DNA of 64,000 nucleotides from an uncultured Clostridia bacterium (GCA_944386805.1 CALXCO010000010.1:1-64000), one strand, 5' to 3'; shown: positions 25,941 through 37,893, numbered from the stretch's first letter. The notes: a model not told the origin generated them from the letters alone. Program-made: numbers and translations.

Positions 25941-27068
25941 ATGAAATTTGCCTGTGATAAAGCTGCACTGTGCGAGGCTGTCAACAGCGTATCTCCCGCA
26001 GTTTCAGCAAAGTCCACCATGGTAGCCCTGGAATGTATTCTGCTGAGCATCAACGGAAATACTCTGTCGGTGATCGGCTATAATACCGAACTGGGGATTA
26101 CCAAAACCCTTAAAGTATCTTCACCTGAAAGCGGCGATGTCATTTTAAATGCCCGTCTTTTCAGTGAGATTATCAATAAAATGCCGTCTGGCATGGTCCA
26201 GATTTCGGTCGATGAAAAACTTCTGACTCTGATCACCGGAGGCAGTGCACAGTTTACGATTGTCGGCATGAGTGCCGAAGAATACCCTGAGATTCCCAAA
26301 ATTGACCCTGAACACAGTTTTGAAATCGAAAATGCCATGCTGCGCAGCATGATTTCTGAAACACTGTTTGCGGTATCACAGGATACCGCTTTTCCGGCGT
26401 TAACTGGTACGTTGTTTGAAGGAAAGAGCGGCGTGTTATATCTGGTGTCGGTCGACGGAAAACGGCTGGCTCTGCGCAAAGAACAGGTAGGCTGTACCGA
26501 AGATTTCCGCTTTATTGTACCGGGTAAGACGCTGTCAGAATTTCTCAAGCTGTCCTCCCGGTTTGTATCTGAACGGGAAGATGGATCGCTGCCGGTTTCG
26601 ATCGGCGTCGGCAGCCGTCACATTCTTTTCTCCTGCTGTGGGTTTACGATGGTTTCCCGTCTGCTGGAAGGCGACTTTATTGATTATACCGTTGCAATTC
26701 CCGGCAAGGGCACGACCGAAGCAGTCGTTTCGACCCGCTCTTTTATGGAGAGTATTTCCCGTGCGTCGATTATTATCAGCGAAAAGGTCAAAAATCCGAT
26801 CAGGGCAATGTTTGACAGCAACGGCATTGAAGTATCCTGCGAAACCAGTCTGGGCAAGATTGACGATCGGATTACTGCAAAAATTACCGGCGAACCGGTA
26901 CGGATTGGCTTTAATGACCGTTATATGATGGATGCCCTCAAGGCCAGCGGCGAAGATGAAGTGCGGCTGGAACTGGGGTCTACACTCTCTCCGATTAAGA
27001 TCATGCCGCTGGAAGGGGATGCGTTTACCTTCCTCGTCATGCCAATGAGGCTGAAAGATGACCGTTAA
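25941..27068 (+). CDS. dnaN: DNA polymerase III beta subunit (sliding clamp)
   Basis: Ring-shaped processivity clamp, 375 residues from the ATG at 25941 (MKFACDKAALCEAVNSVSPAV), which has AAAGGA six bases upstream. An ATG 54 bases earlier lies before that site. Three similar clamp domains of about 120 residues are visible by spacing, and the protein ends with the C-terminal pattern IMPLEGDAFTFLVMPMRL, equivalent to the conserved MPMRL end of DnaN. The stop overlaps the next start by 11 bases. Confidence 0.97.
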   Translation: MKFACDKAALCEAVNSVSPAVSAKSTMVALECILLSINGNTLSVIGYNTELGITKTLKVSSPESGDVILNARLFSEIINKMPSGMVQISVDEKLLTLITGGSAQFTIVGMSAEEYPEIPKIDPEHSFEIENAMLRSMISETLFAVSQDTAFPALTGTLFEGKSGVLYLVSVDGKRLALRKEQVGCTEDFRFIVPGKTLSEFLKLSSRFVSEREDGSLPVSIGVGSRHILFSCCGFTMVSRLLEGDFIDYTVAIPGKGTTEAVVSTRSFMESISRASIIISEKVKNPIRAMFDSNGIEVSCETSLGKIDDRITAKITGEPVRIGFNDRYMMDALKASGEDEVRLELGSTLSPIKIMPLEGDAFTFLVMPMRLKDDR

Positions 27069-27273
27069 GTATGTAAAACTGAAAACCCTCTGGATCCGTC
27101 TGGATCAGCTGCTCAAATTTGCCGGGGTCGCGGAAAGCGGCGGTCAGGCAAAAGAGATGATTCTGGGCGAAGAGGTCCGGCTCAACGGAGAACTCTGTCT
27201 GAGCCGCGGCAAAAAGATCTTCCCCGGCGATATTATCACGCTTTCCGGTGTGGAGATTATTGTAAAGGGCTGA
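27058..27273 (+). CDS. yaaA: S4-domain RNA-binding protein (YaaA/RlbA type)
   Basis: 71-residue protein made of a single S4 RNA-binding fold: RLDQLLKFAGVAESGGQAKEMI followed by the EEVRLNGE turn and KKIFPGDIITLSG. It overlaps dnaN by 11 bases and precedes recF by 10, the position of B. subtilis yaaA. The family is linked to ribosome biogenesis, but the target RNA is not known from the sequence. Confidence 0.93.
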   Translation: MTVKYVKLKTLWIRLDQLLKFAGVAESGGQAKEMILGEEVRLNGELCLSRGKKIFPGDIITLSGVEIIVKG

Positions 27274-27283
27274 GGAGCGCGTT

Positions 27284-28423
27284 ATGCGGATAACTCATCT
27301 GGAGCTGACCGATTTTCGGAATATTGCACAGGTATCCATTGACCCCGGCGAAGGCGTCAATATCATTTATGGCGCCAACGCACAGGGAAAAACCAATTTG
27401 CTGGAAGCAATCTGGCTGTGCAGCGGAAACAAAAGCTTTCGCGGCGCACGGGAACGGGAAATGACCCGTTTCGGAGAAAAGGTGTTCCATATCCGGCTGC
27501 AGTTTGCCGACCGGGAAAGGACCCAGCAAATTTCCTACGATTCGGGAGGAGACAAGCGCAAATTGCAGCTCAACCGGATGCCGCTGCGCAGTGCGTCCGA
27601 GCTGACCGGTGAGTTTACCTGCGTTGTTTTCCATCCGGAAGACCTTTCGCTGGTCAAGGAAGGACCGGTTGATCGGCGGAGCTTTCTGGATATTGCGATC
27701 AGCCAGATCAAACCGGTTTATGGCCGGTATATCGCGCAGTATAACGGCTTGATGGAGCAGCGCAACGCGTTGCTCAAACAGATTCACCGCACCGGTTCCG
27801 GAAAAGAAATGCTTTCGGTCTGGGATGAACAGCTTTCCCGAATCGGGACAGCGATTTCAATACTGCGGCAGGATTATCTGCAAAAGCTTTCCCCTCTTGC
27901 ACAGGCAGTATACAGCGGATTTACCGGGAATCGGGAGACCTTTTCGCTGGAATATGAATCCTCGGTTTACCGGCAGGGACTGCCGGGATCGGTTTATTCA
28001 GAAGAACTGATTGCGCTGTACCGTAAGGCACTTTCTGAACATCTGGAAGAGGACATCCGGCTGCATTTTACCGGCGTCGGCGTCCATCGGGATGATCTGG
28101 AAATTCTGGTAAACGGGATTTCGGCGCGGTCATACGGTTCACAGGGACAGCAGCGCAGCTGTGCCATTGCGCTGAAAATTGGGGAAGCGATGCTGCTCAA
28201 AGGTGTCACCGGCGAAAATCCGGTGATTTTGCTGGATGATGTGATGAGCGAACTGGACCCCGGACGGCAGGATTATCTGCTCAACCGGATTCAGGGGTTT
28301 CAGGTGTTTATCACCTGCTGTGACACATCCTGGGCAGATCAGCTTACCGATGGCAATATCTTTGAGGTATCGAGCGGCGTGTTTACGCCCAAAACCAGAC
28401 AGCAGCTGCAAAAGGTCGAATAA
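27284..28423 (+). CDS. recF: DNA replication and repair protein RecF
   Basis: SMC-like ATPase that loads RecA on gapped DNA with RecO and RecR. 379 residues. Walker A GANAQGKTNLLEAI near residue 30, signature motif SYGSQGQQRSCAIALKIGEA near 285, and Walker B VILLDDVMSELDPGRQDYLL near 315. GAGGAG lies six bases before the ATG. Directly downstream of the S4 gene in the standard origin operon. Confidence 0.97.
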   Translation: MRITHLELTDFRNIAQVSIDPGEGVNIIYGANAQGKTNLLEAIWLCSGNKSFRGAREREMTRFGEKVFHIRLQFADRERTQQISYDSGGDKRKLQLNRMPLRSASELTGEFTCVVFHPEDLSLVKEGPVDRRSFLDIAISQIKPVYGRYIAQYNGLMEQRNALLKQIHRTGSGKEMLSVWDEQLSRIGTAISILRQDYLQKLSPLAQAVYSGFTGNRETFSLEYESSVYRQGLPGSVYSEELIALYRKALSEHLEEDIRLHFTGVGVHRDDLEILVNGISARSYGSQGQQRSCAIALKIGEAMLLKGVTGENPVILLDDVMSELDPGRQDYLLNRIQGFQVFITCCDTSWADQLTDGNIFEVSSGVFTPKTRQQLQKVE

Positions 28424-28450
28424 GATTATTAATCAACAGGAGGGTTTGGA

Positions 28451-28756
28451 ATGTATCTGCATATCGGCAGTGAGACGATTGTTTCCGAACAGAATCTGAT
28501 CGGGATATTTGATCTGGAAAACACCTCGATTTCCAGATCGACCCGTGAATTTTTGCGGATTCGCCAGCAAAATGGCGCGGTCATTACCGTCGCGGACGAC
28601 ATTCCAAAATCCTTTGTCGTTTCGGCGCCGCCGGTTCGGAAGGGCGTTCGGACCGCAAATCAGCCTGCGGGAAGAGAGATGGTTTATCTTTCACAGCTTG
28701 CGGCATCGACTTTGCGCCGGCGTTCGGAAAACGGAAGCCTGCTGGATGGGGGATAA
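28451..28756 (+). CDS. remB: Extracellular matrix regulator RemB (DUF370)
   Basis: 101 residues. The N-terminal 80 match the RemA/RemB fold: MYLHIGSETIVSEQNLIGIFDLENTS and a TRE-F-L pattern, ending with VYLSQLAASTLRRR. In Bacillus the recF-linked member is RemB (YaaB), a DNA-binding protein related to RemA, which activates matrix and osmoprotection genes. Preceded by ACAGGAGGG. The location between recF and gyrB supports the assignment. Its regulon here is unknown. Confidence 0.88.
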   Translation: MYLHIGSETIVSEQNLIGIFDLENTSISRSTREFLRIRQQNGAVITVADDIPKSFVVSAPPVRKGVRTANQPAGREMVYLSQLAASTLRRRSENGSLLDGG

Positions 28757-28799
28757 CCCCGTTTGTTATCCCATACACTTAGTTCCGGCCGGGAGGTAA

Positions 28800-30857
<2,058 letters not shown>

Positions 30858-30932
30858 TTTTCAGGCAGACTGTCCGCATGCAAAAGACAACTCAAAATTT
30901 GTCTGTTCAAATATCTCAAAGGAAGTGCACTT

Positions 30933-31628
30933 TTGAACAATAATACGCAAGAAGAGCAGCTCAAGGAGACCAGAACCCGTGATGAGATTCATGAAGATCT
31001 CTCCGGCCAGACCAAACTGGTCACAGATCAGGGACTGACCGCCGATCAGTACAGTGTATCCGACCCCTGGATTGATTCCAACCGCCTTTCGGAGGAAGAA
31101 GAAGAGGAACTTTCCGGCATTCTGGTCGAATATGACATGAAAAAAGAAGAGATTGTTCCCGGAATGCGGGCATTTCAGCATAAGGTCTCTTTCCGCAAAA
31201 ATCTGATTTATACTGTGGTACTGGCAGTTTTGACGGTCCTGTATTATCAGGCTGTGCTGCGCAATCCGGATTATGATATCGGCAAGGTGCTGGGAGCGCT
31301 GTGCCTGTTTGTCATTCTGATGATCTGGTACATGCCGGTGCGCCACATCAGAAACACCGTTAAGGCAGTTGAATCGGAGCATATGACCTACCGGCTGGAG
31401 ATTTCGGAAGTCGGTTTTCTGATTCTGGAGGAGAGCGGGAAGTACCTTGTCCGCTTTTCGACGCCGAGTGTATCGGTGATCGAACTGCCGGTCTGTTTTA
31501 CCGTCTGCGTCAGCCGGGAAAAGGTGTTTATCATCCCTAAGCGGTGTATCCGTCCGGAAGATATGGATGAAATCCGCCGCCGGATGCAGCAGGGGCTGGG
31601 CGACCGGTATGTCGTAAAAGAAAAATAA
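30933..31628 (+). CDS. Membrane protein of unknown function, YcxB-like
   Basis: 231 residues, placed between gyrB and gyrA. An acidic cytoplasmic N-terminus of ~85 residues (including EEEEEELSG) is followed by two membrane segments (about 92-108 and 120-140, IYTVVLAVLTVLYYQAV and GALCLFVILMIWYMPV), then a C-terminal soluble domain with alternating hydrophobic strands (TYRLEISEVGFLILEESGKYLVRFS, VFIIPKRCI) like YcxB/bPH-type domains. The TTG start at 30933 follows AAGGAAG by seven bases. The family assignment is tentative. Co-transcription with the gyrase genes is likely from spacing (75 and 106 bases). Confidence 0.7.
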   Translation: MNNNTQEEQLKETRTRDEIHEDLSGQTKLVTDQGLTADQYSVSDPWIDSNRLSEEEEEELSGILVEYDMKKEEIVPGMRAFQHKVSFRKNLIYTVVLAVLTVLYYQAVLRNPDYDIGKVLGALCLFVILMIWYMPVRHIRNTVKAVESEHMTYRLEISEVGFLILEESGKYLVRFSTPSVSVIELPVCFTVCVSREKVFIIPKRCIRPEDMDEIRRRMQQGLGDRYVVKEK

Positions 31629-31734
31629 TGGCCGCGCTTGATGTTTATCGGCTGATACAGCCGGTCTGGACCGAAGTGTCCCACTGGTTTTGCCGTCTGC
31701 GCGGGACGGGAACCGGAAAGGAATGGTAAAATAA

Positions 31735-34320
31735 ATGGACAACGATTTTCTCAATCAGGAAGGTACCATCGTCAAGGTCGCCGATATCAACCGGGAAATG
31801 CGCAAGTCATTTATCGATTATTCGATGTCGGTTATCGTGGCGCGTGCGCTTCCGGATGTTCGGGACGGCCTCAAACCGGTTCACCGACGGATTATCTATA
31901 CAATGCACGAAGACGGCCTGACCGCCGACAAACCGTTTCGTAAGTGTGCGACAACGGTCGGCAGCGTGCTGGGCCGGTATCATCCGCACGGTGACGCGTC
32001 GGTTTATGATGCACTGGTCCGTCTGGCGCAGAACTTCTCGATGCGCTACAAACTGGTAGATGGCCACGGCAACTTTGGCTCGATTGACGGCGACCCGCCT
32101 GCTGCTTACCGTTATACCGAAGCGCGTATGAGCAAAATGGCGCAGTATATGGTCACCGACATCGGCAAGGATACCATCGATTTTGATTCCAACTTCGATG
32201 ATACCCGTAAAGAACCTAAGGTTTTGCCTTCCCGCTATCCGAATCTGCTGGTCAACGGTTCTTCCGGTATCGCAGTCGGTATGGCGACCAACATCCCGCC
32301 GCATAACCTCGGAGAGGTATGCGACGCGATTGATGCTGTCATCGACAATCCTGACATCGGCCTGGATGAGCTGATGAATTATATCAAAGGCCCGGACTTC
32401 CCGACCGGCGGTATTATCATGGGCAGAAGCGGTATCCGCAGTGCCTATGCGACCGGACGCGGCAAAATTACCCTGCGTGCCAAAGCGGATATCGAGGAAG
32501 ATTCCAAGGGCCGGCAGTCAATTGTCGTCACCGAAATTCCCTACATGATCAATAAATCCCGTATCATTCAGGGGATTGCCGATCTGGTCAAGAACAAACG
32601 GATTGACGGAATTTCCTATATCCGTGATGAATCCGACCGTGACGGCATGCGGATTGTTTTTGAGCTGAAACGGGATGCGACCCCGCAGCTGGTCCTCAAT
32701 CAGCTGTACCATTATTCCCTCCTTCAGGAAACGGTCGGCGTCATTATGCTGGCACTGGTGGATGGACAGCCGAAGGTACTGACCCTGAAAGAGATGCTGC
32801 AAAAATACATCGATTTTCAGGGCGAGGTCATCACCCGCCGTACCCAGTATGACCTGAAAAAAGCGGCTGACCGGGCACATATCCTGGAAGGTCTGAAACG
32901 GGCAATTGATATTGTCGATGAAATCATCGCGACGATTCGTGCCTGCAAGGGCGGTATTCCGGAAGCCAAAGCGGCTATTATGGAAAAATTCGGGTTTGAT
33001 GATCCGCAGGCAAGCGCGATTGTCGCTTACCGGATTGGTCAGCTGGCCGGACTGGAAATCCTCAAGATCGAGGAAGAACTGGCGGAACTGGAAAAACAGA
33101 TCGAAGAATATCAGGAACTGCTCAGCGATTACAGCAAGATCATGGACGTGTTCAAAAAAGAGCTGGGCGAAATTCGCGACAAGTTCCGTGACGACCGCCG
33201 TACCGAAATCCGTGCGGTGGAAGGTGACGTGGACATCGAAGACCTGATTCCTGAGGAAGACTGCGTCATCACGCTGACCCATTTCGGTTATGTTAAACGT
33301 CAGGCAAGCTCCGCCTATCGTATCCAAAAGCGCGGCGGCAGAGGCATTTCCGGCATGAAGCAGCGGGATGAAGACTTTGTCGAAGAGATGTTTGTCACCT
33401 CCAGCCATGACCAGATGCTGTTCTTTACCAATCAGGGACGGATGTTCAGCCTCAAATGCTATGAGATTCCTGAAGGCAACCGTACTGCTCGTGGCACCAA
33501 TATGGTCAACCTGTTGGCACTCGCTCCTGAAGAAAAGGTTACGTCGATGATGCGGGTGGGTGAATTTGACGAGGAGCATTACCTTGTCATGGTCACCAAA
33601 AACGGCCTGATTAAACGTACTCGTCTGGATGCGTACAAAAATATCCGGAAATCCGGCCTGATTGCGCTGGGACTTAATGAGGGCGACGAACTGGCATGGG
33701 TCAGACTGACCGATGGAAAAGATGAGCTGGTCATTGCGACCCGCAATGGTATGGCTATTCGTTTCTCTGAAAACGATGTGCGCCCGATGTCCCGCACTGC
33801 GATGGGTGTTAAGGCAATCAGCCTGAAACCCGGTGACAGTGTTGTTGGCATGGTTGCGGCGCGTGAGGACGCCTGCATTCTGACGGTCACTGATAAGGGC
33901 CAGGGCAGACGTACACCGGTTTCCGAATACCCTGTTCAGGGACGCAATGGTATGGGCAAGATCAACTATAAGGTCAATGATACCAAGGGTTATGTCTGTG
34001 GAATCAAGGTCGTCCGGGATGATGAGGACCTGATTCTGATTTCGAATGACGGCATTATTATCCGAATTGCCGCATCGGATGTCAATATTATGAGCCGGTA
34101 TGCAACCGGCGTGCGTGTCATGCGGCTTGCCGACAACGATCAGGTGGTTGCATTTGCGGCGGTTGAACATCTGGATGAATCGGAAAAGATGGAAGATGAG
34201 TCGGATGATGAGATGACAGAATCAGCGGTGGATGAAGAACTGTCTGAGGCAGAAGAGGATGAACTGCCGGATGACGATGATGCCGTCGCCGAAGATGGTC
34301 AGGAAGAATCCGAAGAATAA
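31735..34320 (+). CDS. gyrA: DNA gyrase subunit A
   Basis: Breakage-reunion subunit of gyrase, 861 residues. Catalytic tyrosine in [10 protein letters not shown] near residue 126. The quinolone-resistance region reads [20 protein letters not shown] with D at the usual Ser83 neighbourhood-plus-four and A-S in place of the common S. The C-terminal beta-pinwheel has the GyrA box [11 protein letters not shown] near 530. The last ~50 residues are an acidic low-complexity tail (about 812-861, Asp/Glu-rich). ATG at 31735, AAAGGA 12 bases upstream. Terminator 23 bases after the stop. Confidence 0.98.
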   Translation: MDNDFLNQEGTIVKVADINREMRKSFIDYSMSVIVARALPDVRDGLKPVHRRIIYTMHEDGLTADKPFRKCATTVGSVLGRYHPHGDASVYDALVRLAQNFSMRYKLVDGHGNFGSIDGDPPAAYRYTEARMSKMAQYMVTDIGKDTIDFDSNFDDTRKEPKVLPSRYPNLLVNGSSGIAVGMATNIPPHNLGEVCDAIDAVIDNPDIGLDELMNYIKGPDFPTGGIIMGRSGIRSAYATGRGKITLRAKADIEEDSKGRQSIVVTEIPYMINKSRIIQGIADLVKNKRIDGISYIRDESDRDGMRIVFELKRDATPQLVLNQLYHYSLLQETVGVIMLALVDGQPKVLTLKEMLQKYIDFQGEVITRRTQYDLKKAADRAHILEGLKRAIDIVDEIIATIRACKGGIPEAKAAIMEKFGFDDPQASAIVAYRIGQLAGLEILKIEEELAELEKQIEEYQELLSDYSKIMDVFKKELGEIRDKFRDDRRTEIRAVEGDVDIEDLIPEEDCVITLTHFGYVKRQASSAYRIQKRGGRGISGMKQRDEDFVEEMFVTSSHDQMLFFTNQGRMFSLKCYEIPEGNRTARGTNMVNLLALAPEEKVTSMMRVGEFDEEHYLVMVTKNGLIKRTRLDAYKNIRKSGLIALGLNEGDELAWVRLTDGKDELVIATRNGMAIRFSENDVRPMSRTAMGVKAISLKPGDSVVGMVAAREDACILTVTDKGQGRRTPVSEYPVQGRNGMGKINYKVNDTKGYVCGIKVVRDDEDLILISNDGIIIRIAASDVNIMSRYATGVRVMRLADNDQVVAFAAVEHLDESEKMEDESDDEMTESAVDEELSEAEEDELPDDDDAVAEDGQEESEE

Positions 34321-34342
34321 ATGGCTGGTGAGCCAAAATAAC

Positions 34343-34371
34343 AAACGGGCGGAGAAATTCGCCCGTTTTTG
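34343..34371 (+). terminator. Rho-independent terminator of the dnaN-gyrA region
   Basis: AAACGGGCG, loop GAGAAATT, CGCCCGTTT then further T residues; perfect 9-bp stem just after gyrA. Confidence 0.9.
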
Positions 34372-34478
34372 TGTAAAAAGACGCGGTGGTTCAATTCAAA
34401 TCCGCCATATTTTCCCGTTTCCCTGCATATGATGTCTCGATTTGACCGGCGGGGGCCGGGAAAGAAAGGGGCGGGCAG

Positions 34479-35621
34479 ATGAACGGATGGAAGGACTGGC
34501 GCCAGAAAAGAAAAGGTATTTCGGCCGGTAAAGACTTGACAGATACCGGCGGCAGAAAACCTTTTCAGATCACCCGTTTGAATCGGCGGGCACAGAAGAT
34601 TCTGACAATACTGACCGGAACAGCGCTGACGCTGATCTGCTGTCTGCTGGCTGAGCGTTATGCTAGAGGCGGACGGGAGGATGCCATTCAGACGCTGGGC
34701 GCGGCAGAGGCGGGAAGTGTGCTGATTATTGACTACCATCAGGTGCTTCCGACGCAGGAAGATGTCGAAGCGGCACAGGCGGCAGGAGAATCAAGTGCCA
34801 TTACTCTGGCGGCCTTTAAAGAAGATCTGGAGTGGCTGATGGAAAACGGTGCCGGATTTGTGCTGCCTTCCGAGCTGAAACGGGCGGTACAGGGGCTTTC
34901 TGCCCTTCCGTCAAAAGCGGTGATGCTGACGTTTACAGGCGGTTATGAAAGCTTTTACACGGTTGTCTGGCCACAGCTGCGGGAAGCTGCCCGCAACAGC
35001 AATACCGAGGGCGCATTGTCTCCTAAAGGATGTGTCGGGGTGATTGGCGCCGAAGCGGAACTCTATTCCGGCAGTGTGGAAAAGGAAATCACTACTTCAC
35101 GGCTGAGCTGGAACCAAATCCGTCAGCTGGACCAGTCGGACTGTGTGGAGATCGCCAGCCAGGGATATGATTTGTGTCTGGATGCACAGGAATGGATGAA
35201 GCCGGTGCAGCCGGCCGGAAGACTTTCTTCGCTGATGCAGCTGCTGGGGCTGTCTCCTGAGAGCAAAAGTGATATTGCAAAAGAGAATCTTTTGCTGTAT
35301 TATAGTGCAGTCGGAAAAGATTCTCTGACGATGGGTGAAAAGATGCGGCAGACACTTTTCCATGAGGCCGACGCATTTTTTGTCCCAGACGGCTGTGGAG
35401 GTACGGAAACCGATCAGGCGCTTGTACAGTCGGGAATTACAATGACGATGCTTGCGGGAAGCTGTGATGGGCCGTTGGGTGGCGAAGATCCGGAGGAAAA
35501 TCCGGGCTGGAATCTGATTACCGATCATGCCAGCTTGCAGAGTATGACACGTTTGCTGCGGCCCAACGAGGGCAGTCTTGAGGATGTTGCCGCCGCGTAT
35601 TTTGAGGATTATTCGTCCTGA
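34479..35621 (+). CDS. Polysaccharide deacetylase-like membrane protein with degenerate active site
   Basis: 380 residues. A basic cytoplasmic N-terminus, one transmembrane helix at about 40-60 (ILTILTGTALTLICCLLA), then an extracytoplasmic NodB-like domain: SVLIIDYHQVLPT, ITLAAFKEDLEWLMENGAGFVLPSEL, AVMLTFTGGYESFY. In active deacetylases the last motif is TFDDGY and a later one SHT/SHS. Here they read TFTGGY (near residue 150) and ASQGYD, so the catalytic Asp and the metal-binding His are missing. It is probably a non-enzymatic homologue. ATG at 34479 behind AAAGGGG. It precedes rsmA by 39 bases. Confidence 0.75.
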   Translation: MNGWKDWRQKRKGISAGKDLTDTGGRKPFQITRLNRRAQKILTILTGTALTLICCLLAERYARGGREDAIQTLGAAEAGSVLIIDYHQVLPTQEDVEAAQAAGESSAITLAAFKEDLEWLMENGAGFVLPSELKRAVQGLSALPSKAVMLTFTGGYESFYTVVWPQLREAARNSNTEGALSPKGCVGVIGAEAELYSGSVEKEITTSRLSWNQIRQLDQSDCVEIASQGYDLCLDAQEWMKPVQPAGRLSSLMQLLGLSPESKSDIAKENLLLYYSAVGKDSLTMGEKMRQTLFHEADAFFVPDGCGGTETDQALVQSGITMTMLAGSCDGPLGGEDPEENPGWNLITDHASLQSMTRLLRPNEGSLEDVAAAYFEDYSS

Positions 35622-35660
35622 ATAGAAAGTGGAATTGACAAAGGATAAAAGGAGCAGGAA

Positions 35661-36512
35661 GTGGAAAATTTAAGCAATATTTCGGTGATTCGGGAACTGT
35701 GTGAGCGGTTTGGATTTTCTTTTTCCAAATCGCTTGGACAGAATTTCCTGATTAACCCGACGGTTTGTCCGCGTATTGCCGAGATGGGCGGAGCGGGCAA
35801 AGGGGTCGGTGCGATTGAGATCGGGACCGGGTTTGGCATTCTGACCCATGAGTTGGCTTTGCGCGCTGATAAGGTGGTGGCGATTGAGCTGGACAGCCGG
35901 TTGCTGCCGGTGCTTGCGTATACACTGAAAGAGCATGAGAACATCAAGGTGATTAATCAGGATGTGCTCAAGGTGGATATGAAAAAGCTGATTGAAGAGG
36001 AATTCGCAGGGATGGATGTGGTTGTCTGCGCAAATCTGCCTTATTACATCACTTCTCCGGTTATTATGGCACTTCTGGAACAGCGGCTGCCGATTAAATC
36101 GGTTACCGTCATGGTGCAAAAGGAAGCGGCTGCCCGACTGTGTGCACCGATGCCTTCCCGTGACTGTGGTGCAGTAACGGCGGCAGTACGGTATTACAGT
36201 GAACCGAAGGTTCTGTTCCCGGTTGGACGCGGCAGTTTTATGCCGGCACCCAATGTGGATTCCTGTGTTATCCGGCTGGATATCCGTCAGCAGCTGTTGC
36301 TTCCGGAAGAGGAGGAAAAGAACCTGTTCCGGGTGGTAAAGGGAGCATTTTCTCAGCGCCGCAAGACCCTTCAGAATACTTTGTCTTCTTCTTTGAAGAT
36401 AGGAAAAGCAGAAGTTGCGGCAGCACTTGAACAGATCGGGCAGAAACCGACAGCCCGTGCGGAAGAACTTTCTCTGGAAGAATTGATTGCACTGTCAAAA
36501 ATTATCAGATAA
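35661..36512 (+). CDS. rsmA: 16S rRNA dimethyladenosine transferase RsmA (KsgA)
   Basis: Dimethylates A1518 and A1519 in helix 45 of 16S rRNA. 283 residues. The N-terminal SLGQNFLINPTV, the SAM loop AIEIGTGFGILTHEL near residue 50 and the catalytic NLPYYITSP near 124 are all present. The C-terminal domain has GAFSQRRKTLQNTLSS. The GTG start at 35661 has AAAGGAG upstream. It probably shares a transcript with the preceding deacetylase-like gene and the following acetyltransferase (22-base gap). Confidence 0.96.
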   Translation: MENLSNISVIRELCERFGFSFSKSLGQNFLINPTVCPRIAEMGGAGKGVGAIEIGTGFGILTHELALRADKVVAIELDSRLLPVLAYTLKEHENIKVINQDVLKVDMKKLIEEEFAGMDVVVCANLPYYITSPVIMALLEQRLPIKSVTVMVQKEAAARLCAPMPSRDCGAVTAAVRYYSEPKVLFPVGRGSFMPAPNVDSCVIRLDIRQQLLLPEEEEKNLFRVVKGAFSQRRKTLQNTLSSSLKIGKAEVAAALEQIGQKPTARAEELSLEELIALSKIIR

Positions 36513-36534
36513 AAAACAGAAAGGACGTTGCAAA

Positions 36535-37746
36535 ATGGAAAGTAAATATTGCCTCCGCCGCGGAGAACAAGCAGATTATGCTGACATGATTGACTTTGGA
36601 AACTACGTGTTTCAAATTGATTTCCGTGTGCTGCTCCCCAAACTGTACGGCAATCATCCCGAACTTTCGGCAGATCATGTTCTGGTAACCGAACCGGGTG
36701 AGCGTGGAGAACGAATTCGCGCAATGGTTGGCTGTTTTAAAATCCCGTTGCAGGTAGCCGGAAACAGTCTGCTGGTCAGAGGAATCGGAACCGTTTCGGT
36801 ACATCCGTATGATCGTGGCAAGGGGTATATGAAGCTTGCCATGCACAAAGCAATTGATGATGCAGTGGCTGAAGGAGCAGATTATATGGTCCTTTCCGGC
36901 CGTAAGCAGCGGTATCAGCATTATGGGTTTGATAAATGCGCAACCCAGTATGAATTTGAATTGGGTACTTCCGTTTATCAGCAGCTGCGCCAGTTTGGTG
37001 TAGAGGAAATTTGTGCTCCGGTGGACGAGGAAGGTTATCAGGTCCTGAGCGAAAAAGACAGCCGGGAATATGCGGCTGCATGCAGACAATTGTACGAGAG
37101 TCAGCCGGTATTTGCACAACGTGAAGATTTTATTGAAACGGCAGAAAGCTGGCGCAATGAAGTTCGGGTGCTGGTAAAAGACGGCAATTTTGCCGGTTAT
37201 ATGACGATTGGCCATGCGTATGGCAGTTATACGGTCAATGAGCTGGTCCTGCGGGAAGAACTTGGCGGAAAAGATGGTATGGGGTACCTGCCCGCAGTCG
37301 TAGCGCTTCTGGGAGCTGCTATTGAGCAGGGAACAGAGAATGTTCAGGTTGTGTTAATGCCATTCCAGAAGTCTCTTATTCGCTGTATGACACTGATTGC
37401 AGAACAGTGCAGTGTATCCGGTGGCTATGGAATTGACGTTTTGCATTATGCTCCAGTTGCAAAAGCTTACCTTCAGGTTAAGGCAGATCACGAGCCGATA
37501 ATGGATGGTGAATATGTCTTTGAGGTAATTGGGCGGGAAAAAGTCCGTCTCTGCGTTTCGGATGGAAAGGTTACGGCCGAAAATGTCGGAGAGGATGTTC
37601 CGGCAGATATTGCACTGCCGCATCTTCAGATGATGAACTTTCTGTTTGCACCGACCGGTCAGGCCGGTATCAGTGGACGGCAGCCGGCTTTGGAAAAGAA
37701 CTGGTTCCCGATTCCGGTTTGTTTTTCTGAACAGGACAATGTATAA
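36535..37746 (+). CDS. GNAT N-acetyltransferase of the Eis type
   Basis: 403 residues. The N-terminal GNAT domain contains the acetyl-CoA binding pattern VSVHPYDRGKGYMKLAMHKAI near residue 90 (R-G-x-G-x variant RGKGY) and the substrate region SGRKQRYQHYGFDKC. A second GNAT-like domain and a C-terminal SCP2-like domain (VRLCVSDGKVTAEN near 340) complete the three-domain Eis architecture. ATG at 36535, AAAGGA nine bases upstream. An earlier in-frame ATG lies inside the rsmA 3' end and is rejected. Eis-type proteins acetylate amines such as aminoglycosides or lysines. The substrate here is unknown. Confidence 0.85.
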   Translation: MESKYCLRRGEQADYADMIDFGNYVFQIDFRVLLPKLYGNHPELSADHVLVTEPGERGERIRAMVGCFKIPLQVAGNSLLVRGIGTVSVHPYDRGKGYMKLAMHKAIDDAVAEGADYMVLSGRKQRYQHYGFDKCATQYEFELGTSVYQQLRQFGVEEICAPVDEEGYQVLSEKDSREYAAACRQLYESQPVFAQREDFIETAESWRNEVRVLVKDGNFAGYMTIGHAYGSYTVNELVLREELGGKDGMGYLPAVVALLGAAIEQGTENVQVVLMPFQKSLIRCMTLIAEQCSVSGGYGIDVLHYAPVAKAYLQVKADHEPIMDGEYVFEVIGREKVRLCVSDGKVTAENVGEDVPADIALPHLQMMNFLFAPTGQAGISGRQPALEKNWFPIPVCFSEQDNV

Positions 37747-37770
37747 CGGAATAAATTCCGGGCAGAATAG

Positions 37771-37803
37771 GGTGGTCGGAGAAAAGCTCTGGCCACCTTT
37801 TTT
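37771..37803 (+). terminator. Rho-independent terminator after the Eis-like gene
   Basis: GGTGGTCGGAG, loop AAAAG, CTCTGGCCACC then TTTTTT; 11-bp stem with two G-U pairs. Confidence 0.85.
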
Positions 37804-37864
37804 GGCGGAAAATCAGGCGAAAAATCGGAAAAAATATTTTCTCAAAATTTTTTTCAAAAAAGTG

Positions 37865-37893
37865 TTGACAAAAGCATCTTTCCGTGGTATTAT
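37865..37893 (+). promoter_or_regulatory. Predicted tRNA operon promoter
   Basis: TTGACA, 17 bases, TATTAT (overlapping TATAAT). Upstream is an A/T-rich stretch (37818-37860) that could act as an UP element. A perfect 12-base palindrome GTTCCGCGGAAC (37901-37912) lies at the expected transcription start. Confidence 0.75.

Noticed and set aside
34380..34420. GGTTCAATTCAAATCCGCCA as a tRNA 3' end
   Set aside because: The T-arm cannot pair and no acceptor, D or anticodon stem is present upstream.
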